The translations under genes were made by a program, and so were the position numbers. DNA of 64,000 nucleotides from Fibrisoma montanum (GTDB lineage: Bacteria; Bacteroidota; Bacteroidia; Cytophagales; Spirosomataceae), in the NCBI RefSeq assembly GCF_003583365.1, contig NZ_QXED01000008.1, positions 248,001-312,000 on the forward strand, in the 5' to 3' direction. The notes under the pieces were generated by a model that was given only the letters and a program-made list of their open reading frames with translations, made no database searches and had not been told where the DNA came from. This document shows, piece by piece, positions 23,301-32,538 of this stretch; within the stretch, counting starts at the first letter, position 1, and every line of letters begins with the position of its first letter.

Positions 23301-26300
23301 TTACGTCGGGAGCTGCCGTGTTGCTGAAAATTGTCGTCGCGATGGTAGCCGTACACCCGTTGGCCGAAGTGACCGTCACGGAATACACCCCAGCGGCTGA
23401 TGCCGTAAAGCTCTGGGCCGTTGAGGTGAAGCCACCCGGTCCGCTCCACGCATACGTCACCGCTTCGCTGGCCGTCGCGCTCACCGTCGCTGTCGTTTGT
23501 GCGCAGGTCAGCGGACCCGTGTTCGAAGCGGCTATGCTCGGTACCGTCACATCCTGCTGGAGGGTGGTGTTGGCCATGGCCGTACAGCCATTGGCCGAAG
23601 TGACCGTTACCGAGTACAGACCCGGCGTGCTGGTCGTGAAGCTGGCCGCCGTCGAAGTAAACCCACCCGGACCGCTCCATGCATACGTTACCGCTTCGTT
23701 GGCCGTGGCCGAAACGGTACGGGTTGTCAGGGCACAGGTCAGCGGGCCGGTGTTGGCCGCAGTCACTGTCGGAGCCGCCACATCCTGCTGGAGAGTGGTG
23801 TTGGCCGTGGCCGTACAGCCGTTGGCCGAAGTGACCGTTACCGAGTACAGCCCCGGTGTGCTGGTCGTGAAGCTGGCCGCCGTCGAAGTAAACCCACCCG
23901 GACCGGTCCATGCATACGTTACCGATTCGTTGGCCGTAGCCGAGACGGTACGGGTTGTCAGCACGCAGGTCAGCGGACCCGTGTTCGAAGCCAGTACCGT
24001 CGGAGCCGTCACATCCTGATTGATGATCGTACTGGCCGTTTCAAAGCAGCCATTAGCCGAAGTCACCGTCACCGAATATATACCCGCTACCGAGGTCGTG
24101 AAGTTCTGAGCCGTTGAGGTGAAGCCCCCCGGACCTACCCAGCGGTAAGTCACCCCTGGTGTCGTGCTGCTGGCCGAGACCGTCACCGCCGTCAGAGTAC
24201 AGCTCAATGGACCATTGTTGGTCGCCGTTACGTTGGCCGGTGGCGTAATATCCTGACCGACCGTAGTCACAGCCGTAGTCGTACAGCCGTTGACCGGATT
24301 GATTACAGTGACCGTATAGCTGCCGGGCTGGGTGGTCATAAAACTGGCCCCCGAGAAGGCAAAGCCACCCGGACCGGCCCAGTTATAGATCACCCCGGGT
24401 GTCGTGCTGCTGGCCGACACCATTACACTCAATAAGGTACACGACAGTGGCCCGTTGTTGCTGGCTGAGACGCCGGCCGGCGGTACGATATTCTGCTCCA
24501 GCGACGTACTGGCCGTGGCCGTACAGCCGTTGGGGGCCGTCAGCGTCACCGAGTAGAGTCCTGGTGTGCTGGCGGTAAAGCTGGCGGCCGTCGAGGTGAA
24601 GCCCCCCGGTCCGGTCCAGCTGTAGGCTACACCCTGGGTGGTTGTCGTCACGCTCACCGTCGCCGTAGTCAGCGTACAGGTCAGCGGGCCCGTATTGGCG
24701 GCCACTACAGCCGCCGGAGGAGCAATGTTTTGCTCCAGGGTGTTAGCCGCTACAGCCGTACAGCCATTAACCGTGCTCGTCAGGGTGACTGAGTACGTAC
24801 CAGCAACGGATGTCGTGAAGCTGGCAGATGTTGATGTAAAGCCACCGGGACCAACCCAGCGATACGTCACATTGGGGGTTGTCGTGTTTACTGAAATCGT
24901 GGCTGATGTCTGCGTACAGCTCAACGGGCCGTTATCGCTGATGGTTACATTCTGGATACCGGTATTGTCCTGACCTACTGTGGTAGTGGCCGTGGCCGTA
25001 CAACCGTTCGGCGAGGTTACCGTTACCGAGAAAACCCCGGCCGATGCCGTGATAAAGCTCTGATCGGAACTGGTGAAGCCACCGGGGCCGGTCCAGCTAT
25101 AGGTCACCCCGGGCGTCGTACTGCTGGCCGAAACCGTCACCGAACCCAGCGTACAGCTCAGCGGGCCGGTATTGGTCGCCGTTACGTTTGCCGGTGGGGT
25201 GATGTTCTGACCAACCGTCGTACTGACCGTAACCGGCGCACAGCCATTCGGACCTGACACCGTTACTGAATAGGTACCCGGGGTGCTGGTGATAAAGCTC
25301 TGGGCCGTCGAGGTGAACCCGCCCGGTCCGCTCCACGCATACGTCACTCCCGGCGTTGAACTGCTGGCTGAGACGGTTACCGTGGTCAGCGTACAGGTCA
25401 GCGGACCGGTGTTGGTCGCCGTTACGTTCGCTACCGGGGTGTTGTTCTGCACAACACTCGTAGTGGTAACCGTCGTACAGCCGTTGATCGGGTTGGTGGC
25501 CGTCACCGAATATACACCCGCTACCGAGGTCGTGAAACTCTGGGCCGTTGAGGTGAAGTTGCCCGGTCCCGTCCAGCGGTAGGTTACCCCCAGGGTTGTT
25601 GAAGATACGCTCACCGTCGCCGTAGGCTGGGCACAGTTTATCGGTCCATTGTTGGCAGCTACCACACCAGCCGGCGGAGTGATGTCCTGACCCACCGTTG
25701 TGCTGGTCGCAGCCGTACAGCCATTGGCCGAAGTAACCGTCACCGAATACACCCCGGCGATGGATGTGGTGAAGCTGGCGGCCGTTGAGGTGAAGTTGCC
25801 TGGCCCCACCCAACGGTAGGTCACGGCTTCACTGGCAACTGCTGAAACGGTAGTGTTGGTGATCAGACAGGTCAGCGGACCTTCATTGCTGGCCGAGACC
25901 GTTGGAACCGTCACATCCTGCTGGAGGGTGGTGTTGGCCGTGGCCGTACAGCCATTGGCCGAAGTGACCGTTACCGAGTACAGACCGGCGACGGATGTGG
26001 TGAAGCTGGCGGCCGTCGAGGTGAAACCACCCGGACCCGACCAGCGATACGTCACCGCTTCACTGGCCGTGGCCGACACCGTAGCCGCTGTTAATGAACA
26101 GGTCAGCGGGCCGGTGTTTGACGCAGCAACGGTCGGAGCCGCCACATCCTGCTGGAGGGTGGTATTGGCCGTCGCCGTACAACCGTTGGCTGAAGTGACC
26201 GTTACCGAGTATAGCCCCGGTGTGCTGGTCGTGAAGCTGGCGGCCGTCGAGGTGAACCCGCCCGGACCCGCCCAGCGATACGTCACCGCTTCGTTGGCCG

Positions 26301-29300
26301 TAGCCGAAACGGTACGGGTTGTCAGGGCGCAGGTCAGCGGCCCCGTGTTCGAAGCCAGCACCGTCGGCGAGGCAATATCCTGCCCAACGGTGGTGTTGGC
26401 CGTGGCCGTACAGCCGTTGGCCGAAGTGACCGTTACCGAGTACAGACCCGGTGTACTGGTCGTGAAGTTCTGAGCGGTTGATGTAAAATTACCCGGACCC
26501 GACCAGCGATACGTTACCCCTGGTGTTGTACTGTTAGCCGAGACGGTGACCGTGGTCAGCGTACAGGTCAGCGGGCCTGTATTACTGGCGGATACACCGG
26601 CCGGTACGTTCAGGTCCTGGGTTACGTTGGTCGTCACCGTGGTGGTACAACCATTTGCCGGGTTGGTGACCGTCACCGAATACACTCCGGCAACGGATGT
26701 AGCGAAGCTGGCGGATGTCGAAGTGAAACCACCCGGTCCCGCCCAGCGGTAGGTTACCCCACCCGTGGTGCTGCTGGCCGAGACCGTCGCCGAGGGCTGG
26801 GCACAGGTGATGGGGCCGTTGTTGGTGGCTGCTACGCCGGCCGGTGGGGTGATGTTCTGACCCACCGTTGTGCTGGTGGTGGCCGTACAGCCGTTGGGGG
26901 CCGTCAGCGTCACCGAATAGGTACCCGCAACATTAGTAGCAAAGCTCTGCGTATTGGCCGTAATAGTACCAGGCCCTGACCACCGATAGCTTACATTCAG
27001 CGTTGAACTATTGGCGCTTACCGTTACGGTCGTCAGCGTACAGGTCAGCGGACCCGTGTTCGTAGCGGTTACGTTTGCCGGAGGAACAATGTCCTGCCCA
27101 ACGGTGGTGTTGGCCGTGGCCGTACAGCCATTGGTCGAGGTTACGGTTACCGAGTACAGACCGGCAACGGATGTGACGAAGCTGGCGGATGTCGAGGTGA
27201 AGCTACCCGGCCCCGTCCAGCGATACGTTACGCCACCCGTGGTGCTGCTGGCCGATACCGTCGCCGTAGGCTGGGCACAGGTGATGGGGCCGTTGTTGAA
27301 AGCAGCCACACCGGTCGGTACGTTCAGGTCCTGGGTTACGTTAGTCGTCACCGTGGTGGTACAACCATTTGCCGGGTTGGTGACCGTCACCGAATACACT
27401 CCGGCGACGGATGTAGCGAAGCTGGCGGCTGTCGAAGTGAAACTACCCGGTCCCGCCCAGCGATAGGTTACCCCACCCGTGGTGCTGCTGGCCGACACGG
27501 TGGCCGAGGGCTGGGCACAGGTGATGGGGCCGTTGTTGGTGGCCGCTACACCGGCCGGCGGGGCGATGTTCTGACCCACCGTTGTGCTGGTGGTGGCCGT
27601 ACAGCCGTTGGGGGCCGTCAGCGTCACCGAATAGGTACCCGCAAGATTGGTGGCAAAGCTCTGTGTGGACGCCGTGAAGCCACCCGGGCCTACCCAACGG
27701 TATGTGACGCCACTCGTGGTGCTGCTGGCTGATACGGTGGCTGAGGGCTGGGCACAGGTGATAGGGCCGTTGTTGGTGGCCGCTACGCCGGCCGGCGGGG
27801 CGATGTCCTGCCCTACCGACGTGCTGGCCGTAGCCGTACAGCCATTGGCCGAAGTAACCGTCACTGAATACGTACCGGCAACGCTGGTCGTAAAGTTCTG
27901 CGCCGTGGTCGTGAAGCCACCCGGGCCTACCCAACGGTATGCCACGCCACCACTACTGACGACACTGACGCCTACAGCCGCCAGATTACAGGTGATCGGG
28001 CCGTTATTTGACGCCACAACGCCTGTTGGCGGGGCCGTGTTCTGGTTAATCGTCGATGTGGCCGTGGCCGTACAGCCGTTGGCGGCCGTTACAACTACGG
28101 TATATGTACCCGCGGTCGACGTGTTGAAGCTTTGCGTGGTAGCACTGAAGTTACCAGGGCCCGACCAGCGGTAGGTCACCGCTTCACCGGCCGTGGCGCT
28201 TACCGTTACGGTGGTCAGCGTACAGGTCAATGGACCCGTGTTCGATGTCGTTACCGTTGGCGCAACGACGTCCTGCCCTACCGAAGTGCTCGTCACAGCC
28301 GTACAGCCGTTGGCCGCCGTTACCGTCACCGAGTAGGTACCGGCCGTTGCGGTCGTAAAGCTCTGTGCGGTTGAGGTGAAGCCTCCCGGACCAGCCCAGC
28401 GGTACGTAGCTGGTACGTCGGAGGTGGCGCTTACCGTTACGGTAGTCAGCGTACAGGTCAGCGGGCCCGTGTTCGAGGCACCAATGGTCGGGGTAGTACG
28501 GTCCTGCTGAACCATTGTACTCGTTACGACCGTACAGCCGTTCGGAGCCGTTACGGTCACTGAATAGGTACCGGCCGTTGCGGTCGTGAAGCTGGCGGAT
28601 GTTGAGGTGAAGCCCCCCGGTCCGGCCCAGCGGTACGTAACGCCCGTTGTCGAACTGCTGGCCGACACCGTCGCTGTGGTCAGCGTACAGGTCAGCGGAC
28701 CCGTGTTCGAAGCACCGACGTTGGCAGGTAGGGCCGTATTCTGACTAACTACTACCGAAGAAATCGTTGTGCAGCCGTTGACCGGATTCGTGGCCGTTAC
28801 CGAGTAGGTGCCGGCCGTTGCCGTCGTGAAGCTGGCGGACGTCGAGGTGAAGCCCCCCGGACCAGCCCAGCGGTAGGTCACACCACCCGTGGTGCTGCTG
28901 GCCGATACCGTCGCCGTAGGCTGGGCGCAGGTCAGGGTGTTGCTGACGGAAGGCGTGACCGACGGCGCGGTGGTGTTGCCGGCTACGGTTGTTGTGGTCG
29001 TGGCCGTACAGCCGTTCGGGCCTGTCAGCGTTACGCTGTAGGTTCCGGTAATGCTGGTCGTAAAGCTCTGGGCGGTTGAGGTGAAGCCACTCGGCCCGGC
29101 CCAGCGGTACGTAACGCCCGTTGTCGAACTGCTGGCCGACACCGTCGCGGACAGATCGATACAGGTCAGCGGCCCGTCATTGGTCGCCGTTACGTTTTGT
29201 GGGGGCGTGATGTTCTGGCTAACCACCACCGTAGCGGGCGACGGGTCCGTACAGCCATTGGCCGAAACCACCAGTGTATACGTACCAGGGGTGTTGGTCG

Positions 29301-32148
29301 TGAAGCTCGCGGCCGTTGACGTAAATCCACCCGGGCCGGTCCAGCTAAATGTTGAGCCGGTCACCGACGACGTACCCGTTACGGTTGCCGAGGCAGCACA
29401 GGTGATCGTAGTGGCCGTTGCCGAACCGTCTGGCAACGGTCGTACGGTTATCAGAATGTCGTCCAGCGGCCGGCAATCCAGCGGTCCCGGTGTCGGGTTC
29501 AGAACGGCATATACATAATACGTAATGGGTGTCGTACCGGTGTTAGCCGGAAAAGCGACGTTGGTCAGCGACGCAACGTTACTGACCGGGGTAGCTGTTC
29601 CCAGGGTTGTACCGCCCGAGTAGGCCGCCGTACCGCTCTGCGGAGAAGTAAAATAAACGAAGCGGATCGCGCCCGTTCCAGTCGCCGTGGTCGTGACACT
29701 CAGCGAACTGACCGGGGTGCCCGAACATACGGTCTGCGAAGCGGATGCATTCGTAATGGTTGGACAGGTAACGAAGCCGAAATCGTAGGAATGGTTGTTT
29801 TCGCCGTAGTCGCCGGTCGTCAGTGAGATAACGACGTTGTTGCCCACGATGACGCCATCGCTGTCGACCAGATCGTCCGATCCGGCGTTGGGCGTGGTCG
29901 GCGTAAACCCGGCTAACGCGGTTTGACTGAGGGGTATCCGTATTTCGTAGGCTGTATTAGGCAGCAGGTTGGTGAAATAATACTCGCCGTTGGCATTCGA
30001 CGTAGTGGTGGCGGTCAGCGATCCAGCCTGATACAGCTGGACGGTGATGTTGGCAAAATTCGATGCCCCCTGCCCATTATCCTGCAGACCATTGGCCGTT
30101 AAAGCCGACCCATCGTTGAAGATCCGGTTACCAATCTCGATCGGCTGGTAATTACAGCCAACTTCGAGATCGCCCAGGCCGTTTGCTTTACCGAAAGTCG
30201 AAACGTTCGAACTTTCGTATATCTGCACGCTGGTTGACGGACTACCGGTTCCGTTTGAGTTCCGGAAACGCCGAATCCCCCCCGCGTCGATATTTGTAGT
30301 TGGATCCATTACTGCCGCAGCCACCTCATCGCGACCCGGCAATACGGCCAGACCGCCCAGGCTCATTTCGAGGTGGTACGGGCGAAGCGTTCCGTTAATA
30401 TTGTCTCCCACCGATACGGCATCGCTGAAATAATATTCGCCATTGCCCGGCCCTTGTCCGTTGTTTGCTCCCGCCGTTGGTGTTCCGTTACAAATCCGGG
30501 CGTTATTTTCAATTGTCCATTGCCCCGGTGAGCATTGCCCGGCCCGAAGCATATCGCCCGGCGAAATTGCCCGGAACAACTGAGTGCTGTTTGGATTTAA
30601 GCCTAAATTCAGGTTACCGTACTGGTCGCCCAGACGGTCCCGAATGCTGACAATCATCGAACCATCGATGTCAAATTCGATTCCCGCAAACCAGGGCTGC
30701 GGGTAGCTACAGTTAGCCAGATCAGCCCGCGAGAACCGGTTCGGTATCGGGTTCGCGTTAGACGGGTTGTTCTGGTCATAACCGGGCTGAATGTTGGTCC
30801 AGGGAAGCCAGTACTCCGAGCGGTCAACACCCACTTTATCGTTGTTAACGGCGCCCCGCTTATACGTCAGGGGAAAGGACAGAACCTGCGTAAATGTATT
30901 ATTGGCCGGGTTGAACTCATACACAACGCCCTTCATACCGACCGTATCGCGGGTGATCAGGTTAGGCGAAGAAATTGAGCTTCCCGCAGCCGAGAAAGTG
31001 CGGGTGGCCGTCACGCCTTCGTTCGTTGTCACCCCCCCGATATATACCCGATCCCGATAGTATTTCAGGGCAAAGGGCCGGAATACACTTCCCGCTGTCT
31101 GCGTTGGCGAAGGAATGGCAAATGCCACGGGTGTACCGGCCGTGGGGTTCGCGCTGCTGGGGTTGTTGATGGGAACCTGGTAAAGCTGCCGGTCATTTAG
31201 GTTGAGGGTATACAACTGCGTACCGTCGTCCGAAATTTCCAGATCGCCAAGTCCTGTTTTACCAACCTGATCAAACACCGACAAATCCCGGTTCTGTTCC
31301 GAAATAGTCCCGGGTAAGCCCCGGGCGGTATTAGTGGCCACCGAGCCTACATTTGGAATGGTAGCAAACAGCGCTGAGGTATACGTTGTGCCGGAACCCG
31401 GTCTGGTGATGTAGATGGCGCCCGCTCCACTCGGCCCGAGACCGGAATGGCGCTTGACAAAAGCCGACGAAAAAACGTTTCGGGTGGCCCGCTGATAGGC
31501 AATGCCGTATACGGTTCCGAGCTGGCTGTTGACGGCAATACCGACTTCAGCAGTCGTTGTTCCCGTACTCGTCGTACTATATGGTAATGTGACAAGAACA
31601 GGCTGAGCGCCCGCGTTTCCTGTCGTACTGGTTGGGTTACCGTTAACGTAACAGGGTATGAAAAAGCTGGGCTCAGCCTGGCAGTAGTCAGCCGGGTAAT
31701 TGATCCCCAGATTGACAGTAGCCGGCGATGACGCAGCAAACTGCACGGTTGTGCCGCTTTGCGACCCCCTCGGCCCGGCAAAATAGCCAGACGGCAGGTT
31801 GGTGAACTGGATACGGTAAGGACCGGCCGCCGAGGGCGTAATGCTGAACTGCCCCTGCGTAGCAACCGCCGAACTGGTGACAGCCGTTCCGACAGCCGAT
31901 CCGCCAGCATACACAGTCACGGTAACGCCACCGACACCGACCTCTCCGGTGAGCGATGTGGGACTGAATTCGCGGGTTCCGTTTGCGTTGAAATCCCGGT
32001 ACACGGTCCCTGATATCTGGGCAACTGCGTTACCTCCCAGCAGTAGTAAAAGAAGCAAAGGAACGAAGTTCCGATATAGCCTATTGAAGCCTTCCTGGCG
32101 AAAAATACGAAGCAGACTATATACAAGAGGGTAAATGTTCTTTACCAT
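17305..32148 (-). CDS. Giant secreted repeat protein (Ig-like and SdrD-B-like repeats), probable adhesin
   Basis: 4947 residues in one unbroken frame. A long N-region and hydrophobic core ending NAVAQ (about 1-44) look like a signal peptide. Then: an SdrD-B-like domain (45-130), a ~500-residue region that may be a beta-propeller, another SdrD-B-like domain (~670-770), a bridging domain to ~905, about 36 Ig-like repeats (~905-3690), about eight SdrD-B-like repeats (~3690-4743) with a DUF11-type domain inserted after the sixth, a last Ig-like domain and a ~110-residue Cys-containing tail (ending near CECPPAKCVPVV). SdrD-B repeats (DxNxNGxQDxGE) bind calcium in known relatives. I see no type A or type B type-IX-secretion C-terminal domain. 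A role in adhesion or surface-layer formation is inferred. The gene is followed by its own terminator and appears monocistronic. Confidence 0.92.
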   Translation of the reverse strand: MVKNIYPLVYSLLRIFRQEGFNRLYRNFVPLLLLLLLGGNAVAQISGTVYRDFNANGTREFSPTSLTGEVGVGGVTVTVYAGGSAVGTAVTSSAVATQGQFSITPSAAGPYRIQFTNLPSGYFAGPRGSQSGTTVQFAASSPATVNLGINYPADYCQAEPSFFIPCYVNGNPTSTTGNAGAQPVLVTLPYSTTSTGTTTAEVGIAVNSQLGTVYGIAYQRATRNVFSSAFVKRHSGLGPSGAGAIYITRPGSGTTYTSALFATIPNVGSVATNTARGLPGTISEQNRDLSVFDQVGKTGLGDLEISDDGTQLYTLNLNDRQLYQVPINNPSSANPTAGTPVAFAIPSPTQTAGSVFRPFALKYYRDRVYIGGVTTNEGVTATRTFSAAGSSISSPNLITRDTVGMKGVVYEFNPANNTFTQVLSFPLTYKRGAVNNDKVGVDRSEYWLPWTNIQPGYDQNNPSNANPIPNRFSRADLANCSYPQPWFAGIEFDIDGSMIVSIRDRLGDQYGNLNLGLNPNSTQLFRAISPGDMLRAGQCSPGQWTIENNARICNGTPTAGANNGQGPGNGEYYFSDAVSVGDNINGTLRPYHLEMSLGGLAVLPGRDEVAAAVMDPTTNIDAGGIRRFRNSNGTGSPSTSVQIYESSNVSTFGKANGLGDLEVGCNYQPIEIGNRIFNDGSALTANGLQDNGQGASNFANITVQLYQAGSLTATTTSNANGEYYFTNLLPNTAYEIRIPLSQTALAGFTPTTPNAGSDDLVDSDGVIVGNNVVISLTTGDYGENNHSYDFGFVTCPTITNASASQTVCSGTPVSSLSVTTTATGTGAIRFVYFTSPQSGTAAYSGGTTLGTATPVSNVASLTNVAFPANTGTTPITYYVYAVLNPTPGPLDCRPLDDILITVRPLPDGSATATTITCAASATVTGTSSVTGSTFSWTGPGGFTSTAASFTTNTPGTYTLVVSANGCTDPSPATVVVSQNITPPQNVTATNDGPLTCIDLSATVSASSSTTGVTYRWAGPSGFTSTAQSFTTSITGTYSVTLTGPNGCTATTTTTVAGNTTAPSVTPSVSNTLTCAQPTATVSASSTTGGVTYRWAGPGGFTSTSASFTTATAGTYSVTATNPVNGCTTISSVVVSQNTALPANVGASNTGPLTCTLTTATVSASSSTTGVTYRWAGPGGFTSTSASFTTATAGTYSVTVTAPNGCTVVTSTMVQQDRTTPTIGASNTGPLTCTLTTVTVSATSDVPATYRWAGPGGFTSTAQSFTTATAGTYSVTVTAANGCTAVTSTSVGQDVVAPTVTTSNTGPLTCTLTTVTVSATAGEAVTYRWSGPGNFSATTQSFNTSTAGTYTVVVTAANGCTATATSTINQNTAPPTGVVASNNGPITCNLAAVGVSVVSSGGVAYRWVGPGGFTTTAQNFTTSVAGTYSVTVTSANGCTATASTSVGQDIAPPAGVAATNNGPITCAQPSATVSASSTTSGVTYRWVGPGGFTASTQSFATNLAGTYSVTLTAPNGCTATTSTTVGQNIAPPAGVAATNNGPITCAQPSATVSASSTTGGVTYRWAGPGSFTSTAASFATSVAGVYSVTVTNPANGCTTTVTTNVTQDLNVPTGVAAFNNGPITCAQPTATVSASSTTGGVTYRWTGPGSFTSTSASFVTSVAGLYSVTVTSTNGCTATANTTVGQDIVPPANVTATNTGPLTCTLTTVTVSANSSTLNVSYRWSGPGTITANTQSFATNVAGTYSVTLTAPNGCTATTSTTVGQNITPPAGVAATNNGPITCAQPSATVSASSTTGGVTYRWAGPGGFTSTSASFATSVAGVYSVTVTNPANGCTTTVTTNVTQDLNVPAGVSASNTGPLTCTLTTVTVSANSTTPGVTYRWSGPGNFTSTAQNFTTSTPGLYSVTVTSANGCTATANTTVGQDIASPTVLASNTGPLTCALTTRTVSATANEAVTYRWAGPGGFTSTAASFTTSTPGLYSVTVTSANGCTATANTTLQQDVAAPTVAASNTGPLTCSLTAATVSATASEAVTYRWSGPGGFTSTAASFTTSVAGLYSVTVTSANGCTATANTTLQQDVTVPTVSASNEGPLTCLITNTTVSAVASEAVTYRWVGPGNFTSTAASFTTSIAGVYSVTVTSANGCTAATSTTVGQDITPPAGVVAANNGPINCAQPTATVSVSSTTLGVTYRWTGPGNFTSTAQSFTTSVAGVYSVTATNPINGCTTVTTTSVVQNNTPVANVTATNTGPLTCTLTTVTVSASSSTPGVTYAWSGPGGFTSTAQSFITSTPGTYSVTVSGPNGCAPVTVSTTVGQNITPPANVTATNTGPLSCTLGSVTVSASSTTPGVTYSWTGPGGFTSSDQSFITASAGVFSVTVTSPNGCTATATTTVGQDNTGIQNVTISDNGPLSCTQTSATISVNTTTPNVTYRWVGPGGFTSTSASFTTSVAGTYSVTLTSTVNGCTAVAANTLEQNIAPPAAVVAANTGPLTCTLTTATVSVTTTTQGVAYSWTGPGGFTSTAASFTASTPGLYSVTLTAPNGCTATASTSLEQNIVPPAGVSASNNGPLSCTLLSVMVSASSTTPGVIYNWAGPGGFAFSGASFMTTQPGSYTVTVINPVNGCTTTAVTTVGQDITPPANVTATNNGPLSCTLTAVTVSASSTTPGVTYRWVGPGGFTSTAQNFTTSVAGIYSVTVTSANGCFETASTIINQDVTAPTVLASNTGPLTCVLTTRTVSATANESVTYAWTGPGGFTSTAASFTTSTPGLYSVTVTSANGCTATANTTLQQDVAAPTVTAANTGPLTCALTTRTVSATANEAVTYAWSGPGGFTSTAASFTTSTPGLYSVTVTSANGCTAMANTTLQQDVTVPSIAASNTGPLTCAQTTATVSATASEAVTYAWSGPGGFTSTAQSFTASAAGVYSVTVTSANGCTATIATTIFSNTAAPDVTATVSNTITVNQPTATLTASSTTPGVTYRWNTGETTATISVSAAGSYSVTVTAPNGCTAATTTTVVSDTAAPTVTASVSNTLTCAQPTATLSTTATPGVTYRWSTGAISSSIIVTDEGPYSVTVTAPNGATAATTTTVVSNTAAPTVTASVSNTLTCAQLTATLSTTATPGVTYLWSTGETTATISVSAAGAYTVTVTSPNGCTATVTTTVVSDTATPDVTIAVSNTLTCAQPTATLTASSTTPGVTYRWNTGETTATISVSAAGPYSVTVTAPNGCTAATTTTVVSDTAAPTVTASVSNTLTCAQPTATLSTTATPGVTFRWNTGEVTPSIQVGSAGVYSVIVTAVNGCTAATTATVVSDTVVPTLTVGVSNTLTCAQPTATISTTASPGSTYQWSTGAVTPDIVVNAAGTYSVTATSPNGCVASAIGVVEQNFLPPTNVTSSNTGPLTCTLTTVTVSASSSAPGITYSWSGPGGFTSTAQSFTTSVAGTYSVTLTGINGCTAVTSTTVQQDATAPNVTATNTGPLTCTLTTASVSATANEAVTYAWSGPGGITSTAQSFSTTVAGTYTVVVTAANGCSATATTTIQIDQSAPTVTATNTGPLTCTLTTASVSAAATESVTYAWSGPGGITSTAQSFTTSTPGAYTVVVTAANGCTATTTTNITSNTVAPTITAAGGVIPCEGTSLQLTASTTPTDVTFAWSGPGGYTSTEQNPTVTAIGTYTLTVTSANGCTASDTAIVSKQPCASLGDLVFEDTNANGQQDAGEPGIAGVTVNLLQNNLVVLTTTTNASGVYSFTGLTPGLPYVVQFGAPTGYTATAADAGNDASDSDADPITGRTTSYVLAAGENNLTVDAGFYRPASLGDRVFADANRNGIQDGGEVGIPGVTVTLVSNGTPLASVVTDGSGVYSFTGLTPGVSYQVQFTAPANFTASPANQGGDDALDSDAINGVTQSLTLASGETNTTLDAGFFLLPASLGDFVFEDINANGRQDAGEPGIAGVTVNLLQNGTVVNTTTTNASGVYSFTGLVPNVAYVVSFTAPAGFTATLADQGGDDVADSDVNPLTGQTGSYTLAAGENNLTVDAGFYRPASLGDRVFADANRNGIQDGGEVGIPGVTVSLLRDSTVVDFVTTDANGVYSFTGLTPGVSYQVRFTTPVGYTATLGNQGGDDALDSDAINGVTQSVTLASGETNNTLDAGFFLLPASLGDFVFEDININGVQDPGEPGVPGVTVSLLQNGVVVQVTSTNANGQYTFTNLLPEVAYQVQFAPMPMFTITADNEGADDALDSDANPLDGETGVYILASGENNTSVDLGVYRQAALGDRVFADANRNGIQDAGEPGIAGVTVTLISNGVSLTTTTTDSSGVYSFTALTPGVPYSVSFTAPANYTATLADQGGDDATDSDAINGVTQSITLASGETNNTLDAGFYLLRFDLALSKDIVSAPSPLLPGGVITYELIVTNQGELTATNTQVTDFIPDGTAFNAAASPGFTQSGSNAVATIASLAPGESATLTIGMTLTATAGGVITNRAEITADSGDDIDSTPGNSDTTPNEDDTDTALLQPQQFAVLGDFVFEDLNANGQQDAGEPGIAGVTVQLLQNGAVVNTTTTNASGVYSFTGLTPGVPYQVQFTAPAGYSATAANLGGNGATDSDADPLTGRTGSITLASGEIDLSVDAGFYRPASLGDLVFNDLNQNGQQDTGEPGIAGVTVQLLSGNGNVLLTTTTNAGGVYSFTGLTPGVTYVVAFTQPDAFTSTTANTGNDATDSDANGVTGQTGPYVLASGENNTTVDAGFYCITPVIAASAPPVCAGETLVLTGTTSSTGVSYAWAGPNSFTASGAVVNIPAATTTNSGSYTLTVTNLITGCSSSIVVDAVVNPAPDSVTLTAQEATCDGATSRSDGQVAIGNFGPNDRFDVSTGTTYNGATSYNEALPIPASGIIVSNISRTGTPQTYIVRVFTQAGCFVQRSVVLQNTQCECPPAKCVPVVIQKTKSRTAGR
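17910..21070 (-). repeat. Array of about eight SdrD-B-like repeats with a DUF11-type insert
   Basis: Each unit of about 115 residues starts A-S-L-G-D-x-V-F and carries the calcium-loop pattern D-x-N-x-N-G-x-Q-D-x-G-E, then GVTVxLLxNG, TTTTNASGVYSFTGL and DAGFY. Two alternating subtypes are visible, VFEDxNANG and VFADANRNG, so the array may have grown by copying a two-domain block. A DUF11-type domain (FDLALSKDI...) sits after the sixth unit, at about 18600-19000. Confidence 0.88.
21070..29430 (-). repeat. Array of about 36 Ig-like repeats
   Basis: Units of about 72-82 residues with the pattern GPLTC...TVSAS...VTYRWAGPGGFTST...F...AGTYSVTVTxxNGCTA. There are two Cys per unit (in xLTC and NGC), suited to one disulphide per domain. 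I counted 36 by the TC/YxW motifs. A subgroup of six contiguous repeats (about 22050-23400) has RWNTGE or RWSTGA instead of RWAGPGGFTS. The first unit of that subgroup has Val in place of the first Cys (NTITVNQ). Confidence 0.88.
22348..23269 (-). repeat. Recent internal duplication inside the Ig-like array
   Basis: 22348-22609 and 23008-23269 align without gaps over 262 bases with 7 mismatches (about 97% identity). The offset is exactly 660 bases, three repeat units. Other units in the array are much less alike at DNA level, so this pair reflects recent duplication or gene conversion. Confidence 0.88.
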
Positions 32149-32538
32149 ACGCAGATAGAGTAACGATTTAAGGTTGCCTACGAAATGACAGTCGGCGGAG
32201 TCGATCAGGACAAACTCCGCCTATCCTTTGTGTAGCTGCTCAGAAACTATCAAAGAGAATGCCAGCTTGCCGAATTGAAGAGACGCCGGCGACCGGCAGA
32301 CAGGCCACTCATCAGGCGGAAAAACAGGAGGAAGACCAATACGCAGGTAACGGAAACAAGTAGTTCTATCTGACTAATAATGTCACAATAGAATACTCTT
32401 TAACCTATTCATTCTTAATTATTTACCACATTACATACGTATGAATACAATCTGTTATTCTCAGCGGAAACTTCGTTTATACACAAACGATGCGGAGCAG
32501 TTACTACCCGATTTACCGCCCTGGAAATTGTTTATTTT

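Noticed and set aside
17910-29430. Regularly spaced repeats that might look like a CRISPR array
   Set aside because: The repeats are 220-350 bases, code in one frame for Ig-like and SdrD-B-like domains, and have no unique spacers or cas genes nearby.
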